In this document: positions 1 to 7,169 of the stretch, piece after piece | Position numbering within the stretch: the first letter of the stretch is position 1 | Layout: the number at the start of each line of letters is the position of its first letter | Assembly (NCBI GenBank): GCA_900541785.1 | Contig: UQKY01000014.1 | Span: forward strand, 1 to 43,345 | Source of the DNA: an uncultured Collinsella sp. | GTDB taxonomy: Bacteria > Actinomycetota > Coriobacteriia > Coriobacteriales > Coriobacteriaceae | DNA length: 43,345 nt | Direction: 5' to 3' | Made by a program: the position numbers and the translations under genes | The notes under the pieces: generated by a model | Database searches by the model: none | What the model was told of the DNA's origin: nothing | Seen by the model: only the letters and a program-made list of their open reading frames with translations

Positions 1-456
1 GAGCGCCGGACCGTCGCCCGCACGGTCGAGGATATCGGCAACATCGGCATAGGGGAAGTTGCCAACCTCGAGCGCAATGCCCTGGTGAGCGCCATGGCTC
101 GACAGCGCATCGAGCTGCGCGCGCGGCACATACTTAATGCGGACGCCTGCAGCGTTGAGGTCGTCGACCAGGCGCGACAAGGCGGCATCGCGCCCCCCGC
201 CCTCAGCGATGAGCGCGCACTTGACGGGAAAGCCGGTACGCAGCGCCTCGGCGGCAGCACGGCGACCTTCGATAAACTCGCCCTTGGGGGCCTGAACGTT
301 GTCGCGGTTGCGATCTCGCTGCGGACGCGCAGCCTGGGCTTGGGAGCGCTCGCGCTGGCCCTTGGAAGTGGCAGCGCGATCGTTGCGGCGAATAGGACGC
401 GAGCCAGAAGCAGCCTGCTTGCCTCCACGCGGTGCACGCTTGCGATTGTCGGCCAT
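1..456 (-). CDS. rlmB: 23S rRNA 2'-O-methyltransferase RlmB/TrmH family, N-terminal part
   Basis: Partial gene: it starts at 456 and runs off the left edge in frame, so only the first 152 residues are present. The start is an ATG behind a strong AAGGAGG ribosome site. The first ~55 residues are basic and low in complexity (MADNRKRAPRGGKQAASGSR onward), followed by the SpoU substrate-binding domain with EFIEGRRAAAEAL and, near the edge, the family motif GAHQGIAL. Family members methylate a guanosine 2'-OH in 23S rRNA (G2251 in E. coli); the catalytic SPOUT knot lies outside the window. It is the last visible gene of the disA-ispD-ispF-cysS operon, and cysS-rlmB order is common in Gram-positive bacteria. 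RlmB is the best family fit, although another SpoU-type methyltransferase cannot be excluded from the N-terminus alone. Confidence 0.85.
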   Translation of the reverse strand, partial: MADNRKRAPRGGKQAASGSRPIRRNDRAATSKGQRERSQAQAARPQRDRNRDNVQAPKGEFIEGRRAAAEALRTGFPVKCALIAEGGGRDAALSRLVDDLNAAGVRIKYVPRAQLDALSSHGAHQGIALEVGNFPYADVADILDRAGDGPAL

Positions 457-599
457 AAAGCGGCCTCCTTAAATAGATAACGAACAAGAATCGACCGTCC
501 GAGCCACGGCACCTTGCCTTTCAATCGTCGGGCATGACCACTAGGTCTATGCCCTCCTCTTTCAAGGCAATCTACCGCACCTCGAACGGTCGACAAATA

Positions 600-2066
600 C
601 TAGAGACTCTTAATACGAGTACCCGCGGCGGTATCCTCGATCGTCAGGCCCAGGTCCTTAAGCTGGTCGCGGATGGCGTCGGCCAGATTCCAGTTCTTGG
701 CGGCGCGGGCCTCGGCGCGGGCCTCGAGAATCTTGGCAGCGGCCTCGTCCACGTCGTCGCCCGTGTAGGCAACCAGACCGGCGGCAACGCCCAGCAGACC
801 CAGCGGCAGCTCGACCTTGGGCTCGGGAAGCTCAACACCAAACGTAGCGAGCAGCTCGACCAGCGTATCGGCGGCGGCCAGGGCAGCGGCCTTGTCGACA
901 GCGTCACCGGCCTGCTCCAGGTACTGGTTGCACTCGGTCACAAAGCCAAAGACGGCACCCATGGCGCCGGCGGTGTTAAAGTCGTCGTCCATGCACTCCT
1001 TAAAGGTGGCACGGGTCTCGGCGGCCTTGGCGGCAAACGCCTCGGATGCTGCCTCATCGGCATCGGTCGTCGCATGGTTCGCGGCCCAGCGCAGATTCTC
1101 GACCGTACCGGCGATACGCGTGAGCGAGTTCTCGGCACCCTCCAGGCGCTCCCAAGAAAAGTCGAGCGGCGAGCGATAGCTCGTCTGCAGCATCAGCAGG
1201 CGCAGGGCGGCAGCGGAGTGCTGCTCGAGGACCTCGGCCAGCGTAAAGAAGTTGCCGAGAGACTTGGACATCTTCTCGCCGTCTACCAGCAGCATGCCCG
1301 TGTGCATCCAGGTGTTGGAGAAGCCCTGGTGCCAGGCGCAGGTGGCCTGGGCGCACTCGTTCTCGTGATGCGGGAAGGCAAGGTCGGAGCCGCCGCCGTG
1401 GATGTCGATCGGAGTGCCCAGGTAGCGATGCACCATGGCGGCGCACTCGGTGTGCCAACCGGGACGGCCCTCGCCCCAGGGACTCGGCCAGCTGGGCTCG
1501 CCGGGCTTGGCGGCCTTCCACAGGGCAAAGTCGAGCGGATCGTTCTTGTCCTCGTTCTCCTCGATGCGCGCGCCAACCATAAGGTCGTCGATGTTGCGGC
1601 CCGAGACCTGACCATAGTTGGGATCGCTGCGCACGGCAAAGTACACATCGCCGTTATCGGCTGCGTAAGCGTGGCCCTGCTCGATAAGCGTCTTGATCAT
1701 GGCGATCATGGGGCCGATCTCCTTGGTGGCGCGGGGGCGCACATCGGGATCGAGCACGTTGGCGGCGCGCATGACGCCGATGAACTTGTCGGAGAACTCC
1801 GTCGCGACCTCGGCGGCCGTACGGCCCTGCTCGTTGGCGCGCTTGATGATCTTGTCGTCGACATCGGTGAGGTTCTGGGCGAACGTGACCTCGTAACCGC
1901 TCGCGATGAGCCAGCGGCGAATCACGTCAAAGCTGATGAACGTACGGGCGTTGCCGATGTGGATGTTGTCGTAGACCGTGGGGCCGCACACGTACATGCG
2001 GACCTTGCCGGACTCGATGGGCTGGAACTCTTCCTTTTTATGGGTAGCGCTGTTGTAGATACGCAT
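600..2066 (-). CDS. cysS: Cysteinyl-tRNA synthetase
   Basis: Class I aminoacyl-tRNA synthetase that charges tRNA-Cys in the cytoplasm. The 488-residue product has the normal family length. Visible motifs are YVCGPTVYDNIHIGNAR near residues 25-41 (zinc-ligand Cys27 and the HIGH-type signature HIGN), the WHTECAAM segment, HHENECAQ, and KMSKSLGNF (the KMSKS loop). The C-terminal ~150 residues form the usual helical DALR-like and tail region, ending GTRIKSL. The ATG is preceded by AAGGAG, and the ispF stop lies only 3 bases upstream, so translation is probably coupled. It sits between ispF and rlmB in the disA operon. A large plus-strand ORF overlaps it but is only the GC-rich antisense shadow. 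Confidence 0.97.
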   Translation of the reverse strand: MRIYNSATHKKEEFQPIESGKVRMYVCGPTVYDNIHIGNARTFISFDVIRRWLIASGYEVTFAQNLTDVDDKIIKRANEQGRTAAEVATEFSDKFIGVMRAANVLDPDVRPRATKEIGPMIAMIKTLIEQGHAYAADNGDVYFAVRSDPNYGQVSGRNIDDLMVGARIEENEDKNDPLDFALWKAAKPGEPSWPSPWGEGRPGWHTECAAMVHRYLGTPIDIHGGGSDLAFPHHENECAQATCAWHQGFSNTWMHTGMLLVDGEKMSKSLGNFFTLAEVLEQHSAAALRLLMLQTSYRSPLDFSWERLEGAENSLTRIAGTVENLRWAANHATTDADEAASEAFAAKAAETRATFKECMDDDFNTAGAMGAVFGFVTECNQYLEQAGDAVDKAAALAAADTLVELLATFGVELPEPKVELPLGLLGVAAGLVAYTGDDVDEAAAKILEARAEARAAKNWNLADAIRDQLKDLGLTIEDTAAGTRIKSL

Positions 2067-2069
2067 TCG

Positions 2070-2564
2070 TTACTCCTTAACGGTTTTCTGTAGCAGGCAG
2101 ACGGCCCAGGCGCCGATTCCCTCGCCCTGGCCTTCCCAACCGAGCTTTTCGGTCGTAGTGGCGGCGACGCCCACGTTTTCGACGTCAACGCCCAGGGCAT
2201 GGGCAAGGTTGGCGCGCATGGCATCGCGGTGCGGGGTGATCTTGGGTTGCTGGCAGGCAATGGTGCAATCGGCATCGACAAACTCGAAGCCCAGCTCGCG
2301 CGCATAGTCCATCACGCGAGCGAGCAGCACCATCGAATCGGCACCCTCATAGGCGGGGTCGGTATCGGGGAATAGCTCGCCGATGTCTCCCCCGCGACAG
2401 GCGCCCAGAATGGCGTCGGCCAAGGCGTGCGCGAGCACATCGGCATCCGAGTGGCCCAGCAGGCCGCGCTCGTAGGGAATGTCGACACCGCCGATGATAC
2501 ATCGACGCCCCTCCACCAGACGGTGAACGTCGTAGCCATGGCCAATGCGCAGGTTACTGAACAT
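2070..2564 (-). CDS. ispF: 2-C-methyl-D-erythritol 2,4-cyclodiphosphate synthase
   Basis: Fifth enzyme of the non-mevalonate (MEP) isoprenoid pathway; it converts CDP-methylerythritol 2-phosphate to MEcPP with release of CMP. The 164-residue protein begins MFSNLRIGHGYDVHRL, with the metal-binding DxH (Asp12, His14), then LLGHSDADV, the FPDTDP loop, and the TTTEKLG motif. The start at 2564 was preferred over an in-frame upstream ATG at 2597 because homologs begin just before RIGHGYD. The start lies inside the ispD 3' end (11-base overlap), and the stop is 3 bases before cysS. The ispD-ispF pair acts two steps apart in the same pathway. Confidence 0.97.
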   Translation of the reverse strand: MFSNLRIGHGYDVHRLVEGRRCIIGGVDIPYERGLLGHSDADVLAHALADAILGACRGGDIGELFPDTDPAYEGADSMVLLARVMDYARELGFEFVDADCTIACQQPKITPHRDAMRANLAHALGVDVENVGVAATTTEKLGWEGQGEGIGAWAVCLLQKTVKE

Positions 2565-3282
2565 GGGGAAGGTCCTCTCCCTCGGCCATGCGGCCAAGCA
2601 GAATCGCGGTTACGGGACGCAAGTCCTCGGGCACCGTCACCTTAAGGTTATCGCGCGGGCTCTGGACGCAGCGGACGCGCCCACCCATGCGCTCGACCAG
2701 CGATGAATCGTCGGTACCGATAAAGCCCTCGGCAATCGCCGCGGCATGGGCGCGCTTCATGGCGTCGACACTAAAGATCTGCGGCGTCTGTGCAGCCCAA
2801 TAAAGCTCACGCGGCGGCGTCTCGACGATATTGTCGCCATCGACGATCTTGAGCGTGTCGATCGCGGGCTGGCCGCACACGACACCGTCGAGCGAGCGGT
2901 CGCTCACGAGCACGTCGATAGCGTGGTCGATGGCCTCGGTCGTAATGAGCGGACGAGCGCCATCGTGAATGGCGACGTATTCAAAGCCCGCCGGAACCGC
3001 ATGCACGCCGGCACGGGTGGAATCCTGACGGGTATCGCCGGCATCGGCAAAGCTGATGGGCGTGTCATAGTCAAACGGGTCGATGGCCAGGCGGCGCATC
3101 TCGGCACGACGCTCGGCAGGGCAAACCACGACGATGTGGCCGACCTTGTCGCTACGATCGAACGCGCGGATGGACCAGCTCATGAGCGGACGGCCCGCCA
3201 CGTTAACGAGCTGCTTGCCGCCGGGATTTCCAAAGCGCTGGCCGCTGCCACCGGCAACGACCACGGCGCATACGGGCGCCAT
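2554..3282 (-). CDS. ispD: 2-C-methyl-D-erythritol 4-phosphate cytidylyltransferase
   Basis: Third MEP-pathway enzyme; it joins CTP and methylerythritol 4-phosphate to form CDP-ME. The 242-residue protein has the nucleotidyltransferase start VVAGGSGQRFGNPGGKQL (glycine-rich CTP loop and the conserved lysine), HDGARPLI near residue 106, and TDDSSLVE near 191. Its ATG overlaps the disA stop by one base (TAATG), and its 3' end overlaps ispF by 11 bases, so disA, ispD and ispF are probably coupled in translation. The family normally has PKQ where this protein reads GKQ; the lysine is kept. Confidence 0.96.
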   Translation of the reverse strand: MAPVCAVVVAGGSGQRFGNPGGKQLVNVAGRPLMSWSIRAFDRSDKVGHIVVVCPAERRAEMRRLAIDPFDYDTPISFADAGDTRQDSTRAGVHAVPAGFEYVAIHDGARPLITTEAIDHAIDVLVSDRSLDGVVCGQPAIDTLKIVDGDNIVETPPRELYWAAQTPQIFSVDAMKRAHAAAIAEGFIGTDDSSLVERMGGRVRCVQSPRDNLKVTVPEDLRPVTAILLGRMAEGEDLPHVQ

Positions 3283-4349
3283 TATGCGTTCCCCTGTTTA
3301 GTGCCCTTCATGCGATACAGGGAGTCCGCAAGAATGGCAGGGTTGTTAACGCCAAAGTCGCCCAGGCGCTCCGGATCCTCGCTGATGTCGTCCATGAGCT
3401 CCTGCAGCGAGCCGTACTCGTCGACGATCTTCTCGGCCACGCCGTCGCGCACGACGGACACGCGCGAAAGCGTGCGCAGGCCCAGCGGCGTCATGACGGA
3501 GTCCTCGTCCAGGTCGTCATAGCCCAGAACTGCCGCCACGTGCTGCGGGTCGGACAGGTCCTTAGGCGTCATGCGGCTCAGCTCGGCGCGGATCTTCTCG
3601 GCGTTTGCCTCGGAGGAATCGCTTGCGTAGTCGCGGATCATCAAGTCGTATTCGGTATCCATGCTGGAGCCCGCGAGCTGCTCGAGCTGCATCTGCACGA
3701 GCTTGCCCTGGTTACCCAGCTTGACGATGCAATCCTTAAGCTCGGTCTTTGCCTGTTGCATGATCTCGAAACTCGAGAAGATGCCGGTGATGTCGGCGAG
3801 CGTAACGTAGTCGTCGAGCTCAAGGGCCGTCAGGCGCAACAAGGAGCGGTCGAGCGACTGACGGGTGGTCTGGAGCGTGGCGACGAGCTGGTTGACCGAG
3901 CTCATGATGGTGGTGACGGGCTGGATCTCGTAGCTCTTGCCGTGAACGTACACGTTGACGACGGCGCGACGGGCCGAGACCGAGATCACGATGGCATCGG
4001 TGAGCACCGACATGCGAGCGGCAGTACGGTGACGCATGCCCGTCTCACTCGTGGCAAGCGAGGGATCGGGATTGAGGTGGAAGTTGGCGCGCAGGATCTG
4101 GGTGAGGTCACCATCGATAACGATGGCGCCGTCCATCTTGGAAAGCTCGAACAGGCGGTTCGAGGTAAACGAAATGTTGAGCGGGAAGCCGTCGTTACCG
4201 GCGGCGAGCACGTTTTCGGTGTCGCCGACGCAGATAAGGGCGCCCAGGTGACCGGCGATGATCATGTCGAGGGCGGTGCGGATCGGCTGACCAGGTGCCG
4301 TCAGGCGGATGGCCTGTTCCATACGCTTTTGCAGCTCGTTCTTATCCAA
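3282..4349 (-). CDS. disA: Diadenylate cyclase DisA (DNA-integrity scanning)
   Basis: Makes cyclic di-AMP from two ATP and in Bacillus scans DNA for branched structures. The 355 residues match the full family length. The N-terminal DAC domain carries DGA (residues 73-75) in KMDGAIVIDGD and RHR (106-108) in TGMRHRTAARMS, both active-site motifs. A central helical spine follows (about 150-280), then a C-terminal HhH-type DNA-binding region (GYDDLDEDSVMTPLGLRTLSR, DEYGSLQELMDDISEDP). In Firmicutes radA usually lies just upstream; here the upstream gene is divergent mntP, so disA heads its own operon. A GGGAG site lies about 12 bases before the ATG. Confidence 0.97.
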   Translation of the reverse strand: MDKNELQKRMEQAIRLTAPGQPIRTALDMIIAGHLGALICVGDTENVLAAGNDGFPLNISFTSNRLFELSKMDGAIVIDGDLTQILRANFHLNPDPSLATSETGMRHRTAARMSVLTDAIVISVSARRAVVNVYVHGKSYEIQPVTTIMSSVNQLVATLQTTRQSLDRSLLRLTALELDDYVTLADITGIFSSFEIMQQAKTELKDCIVKLGNQGKLVQMQLEQLAGSSMDTEYDLMIRDYASDSSEANAEKIRAELSRMTPKDLSDPQHVAAVLGYDDLDEDSVMTPLGLRTLSRVSVVRDGVAEKIVDEYGSLQELMDDISEDPERLGDFGVNNPAILADSLYRMKGTKQGNA

Positions 4350-4558
4350 GGCATCGCTCCCATCGTATACGCTCCATAAACGCTAAATAGTTTCTCACGG
4401 TTTGTCCCTGCGGCGCTTGCGAAATCCGATGCTTACAGAATGAGCGAACACAGCTGAGAGCCCAACCCAAATCAGCTGTTCATGTGGTAGCATCGGGATT
4501 CGCATAAATGAGGGAGTAGTCGCGTAATCGGGCTCGCCCGCAGAGAGGGAGCCAGGCT

Positions 4559-5137
4559 ATGGGACTCGCAGAGCTCGTGTTGCTCGCCGTTGGCCTTTCG
4601 ATGGACGCTTTTGCCGTTTCCATCTGCAAGGGTCTCGGCATGAAAAAGATCAACCTTAAGGTCGCCGTGGTGCTCGGCCTGTTCTTTGGCGGCTTCCAGG
4701 CCGGCATGCCCGTAATCGGGTGGGCGCTCGGCAGTCAATTCATGGGCATCATCGGCCCCATCGACCACTGGATCGCCTTTATCCTGCTCGCCTTCATCGG
4801 CGGCAAAATGCTGTGGGAAGCCTTTACCGAGGACGAGGATGAAGGCGACGGCAAGGATGCCGAAAAGATTGACCTGGGCGAGTACCTGATCCTCGCCATC
4901 GCCACCTCAATCGACGCCTTAGCCGTGGGCATCTCATTTGCCGCGCTCTCGGTTGACATCGTTCCCGCTGTATCGCTTATCGGCGTCATAACGTTTATCT
5001 TCTCCGTCGCCGGCGTAGCGATCGGCCACACCTTTGGCGCGCGCTACGAAAAACCCGCCACCATCGTGGGTGGCGTCGTGCTCATCCTCATTGGGCTTAA
5101 GATTTTGCTTGAGCATCTGGGGATTCTCGCGATATAA
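4559..5137 (+). CDS. mntP: Manganese efflux pump MntP
   Basis: Small inner-membrane Mn(II) exporter of the MntP (former DUF204) family. The 192 residues hold about six hydrophobic helices and the two internally repeated family motifs with membrane aspartates: GLSMDAFAVSICKG near residue 13 and ATSIDALAVGISFA near 122. A charged loop (EDEDEGDGKDAEK) separates the two halves. The start fits the family, where the first motif sits 10-15 residues from the N-terminus, and AGAGAGGGAG precedes it. It is transcribed away from disA and ends in a strong terminator that abuts the hipBA promoter. Regulation by manganese is expected from the family; the leader has only a partial riboswitch-like sequence (see findings). 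Confidence 0.95.
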   Translation: MGLAELVLLAVGLSMDAFAVSICKGLGMKKINLKVAVVLGLFFGGFQAGMPVIGWALGSQFMGIIGPIDHWIAFILLAFIGGKMLWEAFTEDEDEGDGKDAEKIDLGEYLILAIATSIDALAVGISFAALSVDIVPAVSLIGVITFIFSVAGVAIGHTFGARYEKPATIVGGVVLILIGLKILLEHLGILAI

Positions 5138-5173
5138 AAAAACGCCTCTCATAAGCTCAACGGTCAACATAGA

Positions 5174-5205
5174 GGCCTCATGCAGTGTTTTGCATGAGGC
5201 CTTTT
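5174..5205 (+). terminator. Intrinsic terminator of mntP
   Basis: Perfect 11-bp stem (GGCCTCATGCA / TGCATGAGGCC) with a 6-base loop followed by TTTT, 36 bases past the mntP stop. Its T-tract overlaps the proposed -35 of the hipBA promoter. Confidence 0.88.
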
Positions 5206-5248
5206 CATGCAGACTTTTGCATGTCATACTGATATGCAAAAGTCTGCA
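5202..5248 (+). promoter_or_regulatory. hipBA promoter with perfect inverted-repeat operator
   Basis: A perfect 15-bp inverted repeat (TGCAGACTTTTGCAT at 5208-5222 and its complement at 5234-5248, 11-base spacer) lies directly upstream of the HipB-like start. A candidate promoter, TTTTCA (5202-5207) and CATACT (5225-5230) with a 17-base spacer, overlaps it, so protein bound to both arms would cover the promoter. HipB-type antitoxins autorepress by binding such repeats. The repeat is seen directly; the binding protein and the promoter call are inference. Confidence 0.7.
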
Positions 5249-5263
5249 CGTTAGGAGATCGCC

Positions 5264-5734
5264 GTGGATACCCTTCCCATCACCACACCGCGCCAAGCTG
5301 GCATCTACGTGCGCCAGGCACGCGAGACTCAGGGTCTCACCCGTGCCGCCCTCGCCAAAAAGGCCGGTGTTTCGGAGCGTCTGCTCGCATCGCTCGAGCT
5401 AGGAGACGCCATCGGCATTCGACTCGACAAGTTGCTGGCGATTATCGACGCTCTTGGACTGGCGCTCGCAGCACAAGGAGATATAAGCAAAACGAAAAAC
5501 GAGCGACCAGTCGACGCCCCGCATGCCAATCCGCTGCCTCGCAGCATCCCCAGGCGCCATCACACTCAACGTCCTCATCATCGCAACCGTCGTAGTACCG
5601 CCATTCCGGCTCTTCCAGATGTCCCCTTTACATCCGCACTCTACGACGAGGTCTTCGCCGATTTCGCCATGTCCAATCTCGGAGTCTCGATTGCCGCAAA
5701 CGCATCTAACCAAACCAAGCCCGAAGGGAAATAG
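5264..5734 (+). CDS. HipB-like XRE-family helix-turn-helix antitoxin/repressor
   Basis: A 156-residue protein starting at GTG (5264) behind TTAGGAGATC. Residues ~13-65 are an XRE/Cro-type helix-turn-helix (RQARETQGLTRAALAKKAGV, then SERLLASLELGDA and KLLAIIDALGLAL), as in HipB. Then comes a long basic linker rich in Pro, His and Arg (about residues 80-118) and a C-terminal segment, TSALYDEVFADFAMSNLG. It ends 3 bases before hipA, the usual antitoxin-then-toxin order. Expected role: neutralise the HipA kinase and repress the operon through the upstream inverted repeat. At 156 residues it is much longer than E. coli HipB (88). A plain regulator paired with a HipA-like kinase is the main alternative. 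Confidence 0.85.
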   Translation: MDTLPITTPRQAGIYVRQARETQGLTRAALAKKAGVSERLLASLELGDAIGIRLDKLLAIIDALGLALAAQGDISKTKNERPVDAPHANPLPRSIPRRHHTQRPHHRNRRSTAIPALPDVPFTSALYDEVFADFAMSNLGVSIAANASNQTKPEGK

Positions 5735-5737
5735 TCT

Positions 5738-7042
5738 ATGGCCAGAAAAACGCTTCGGACTATTATTTGCGGCGTACCTGCGGGAACGCTCGCACAAGAT
5801 GAGAAAGGTCTTATCAGCTTTTCCTACGACCAAGACTATGACGGGCCAGCCTTATCGACCAACATACCCGTATCAAATCGCACATACGGCCAACAGGTCA
5901 TGAATCCGTACCTGTTTGGCCTTCTACCCGACAGCGAGGACCAACGAAAAGCGATTGCCGCCGAATTCGACGTTAGGCCCAACAATCCCGTTGCGTTGCT
6001 CAGCCATATCGGACTCGACTGTCCGGGCGGAGTGCAGTTTTATGCCGAAGAAGACGCCGACGCCGTCCTGCATCGCGCTGGCGAATACCGCCCTATAGAC
6101 GACCACGAAATCGCTCTCCGTCTCAAGTCGATCAGAGATGACCGCGAGGCATCGTGGATGGGTCTAGATGAAAGTTGGTCACTTGGAGGCAACCAGGGCA
6201 AGTTCGCGCTCGCGTTCATAAACGGCCGCTGGTGCGAATGCATGGGCTCCTCGCCCACGACGCATATTTTCAAAAATGGCGTTATCGGATTTAAACTCGA
6301 GGCTCTCAATGAGTTTGTCTGCATGAAAAGCGCCCAGCGCGCCGGTATCGCAACGGCAAACGTCGAATATCGTATGTTTGAGGACGAACCTGCCCTCATT
6401 GTTGAGCGCTATGACCGCGTGAAAGTCGAAGACGGAACGATCAGGCGCCTACATCAAGAAGACCTCTGTCAGGCACTTGGGGTGATGCCCGCCCAAAAGT
6501 ACACGGCAGACGGCGGCCCGACCACCCGCGACATTCAAGAGCTCCTCGTAAATACGAGCCACCATCAACTTAACCTGTATCTGTTTACGCAGATACTGTT
6601 CTTCAACGCCATTATCGGCGCACCGGATGCGCACGCGAAAAACTATTCCCTACTCCTTGGAAACGACGGCGCAGCCATGATGGCTCGAATGTACGATGTC
6701 GCATCGGGGCTGGCATACGAGCGCATGCGCCGCCGGGCGCGTCTTGCCATGAGCGTTGGCGGCGAAAATCGTGTGGGGCGCATCGGTCCAGGCGCTATCC
6801 GCCGATACCACGGTATGGGCGACCCCGCGCTGGAGGCGGCGCTTACCGATGCCGGGCTATCCGAGAAGTTTTGCTTTGCGACCATGATGGACCTCGCCTA
6901 CGAGGTGCCCATTTGTATGGAAGAGGTCATGGACGAATACGCCGACCTGCCCGGCATGACGGACCTGCGCGAGCATATGCTCGGCCCTGTCCACGAAAAC
7001 TGCCAGCGCACCCTCGACCTCATCAGGGCAGAAATGGACTAG
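5738..7042 (+). CDS. hipA: HipA-type serine/threonine kinase toxin
   Basis: Kinase of the HipA family; E. coli HipA phosphorylates GltX and causes growth arrest and persistence. The 434 residues match the family. The N-terminal HipA_N-like region covers about 1-110. ESWSLGGNQGKFALAF (145-160) matches the ATP-loop region that holds the autophosphorylated serine (S148 here). GAPDAHAKNYSLLL (294-307) supplies the catalytic Asp297 with Asn302, and MYDVAS (Asp320) is the magnesium ligand. The ATG follows the antitoxin stop by 3 bases. Catalytic residues look intact, so the toxin may be active. The substrate in this organism is unknown. Confidence 0.9.
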   Translation: MARKTLRTIICGVPAGTLAQDEKGLISFSYDQDYDGPALSTNIPVSNRTYGQQVMNPYLFGLLPDSEDQRKAIAAEFDVRPNNPVALLSHIGLDCPGGVQFYAEEDADAVLHRAGEYRPIDDHEIALRLKSIRDDREASWMGLDESWSLGGNQGKFALAFINGRWCECMGSSPTTHIFKNGVIGFKLEALNEFVCMKSAQRAGIATANVEYRMFEDEPALIVERYDRVKVEDGTIRRLHQEDLCQALGVMPAQKYTADGGPTTRDIQELLVNTSHHQLNLYLFTQILFFNAIIGAPDAHAKNYSLLLGNDGAAMMARMYDVASGLAYERMRRRARLAMSVGGENRVGRIGPGAIRRYHGMGDPALEAALTDAGLSEKFCFATMMDLAYEVPICMEEVMDEYADLPGMTDLREHMLGPVHENCQRTLDLIRAEMD

Positions 7043-7070
7043 GTGGCCGTTATTTCGCAATTATCAAACA

Positions 7071-7114
7071 AAAGAGAGGGGGCACCCGTCGCAAAAGCTC
7101 AGATGCCCCCTCTC
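7071..7114 (-). terminator. Terminator of pepD, possibly bidirectional
   Basis: An 11-bp stem (7074-7084 with 7104-7114, arm GAGAGGGGGCA) closes a 19-base loop. On the minus strand it is followed by TTTTGTTTG, a good T-tract for pepD. It also lies 32 bases past the hipA stop on the plus strand, where it lacks a clear T-tract. Confidence 0.82.
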
Positions 7115-7169
7115 GTAATGTCATTTGCAATCCGCTAGCACGTGGCTCGAACTGCTGCTAGCGCGACCT

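Noticed and set aside
534..2093. 519-residue plus-strand open frame opposite cysS
   Set aside because: The minus strand encodes a full CysRS with all motifs; the plus frame is a composition-driven antisense shadow with no family features. The same holds for long plus frames opposite clpC (8815-11202) and the activase (12233-14812).
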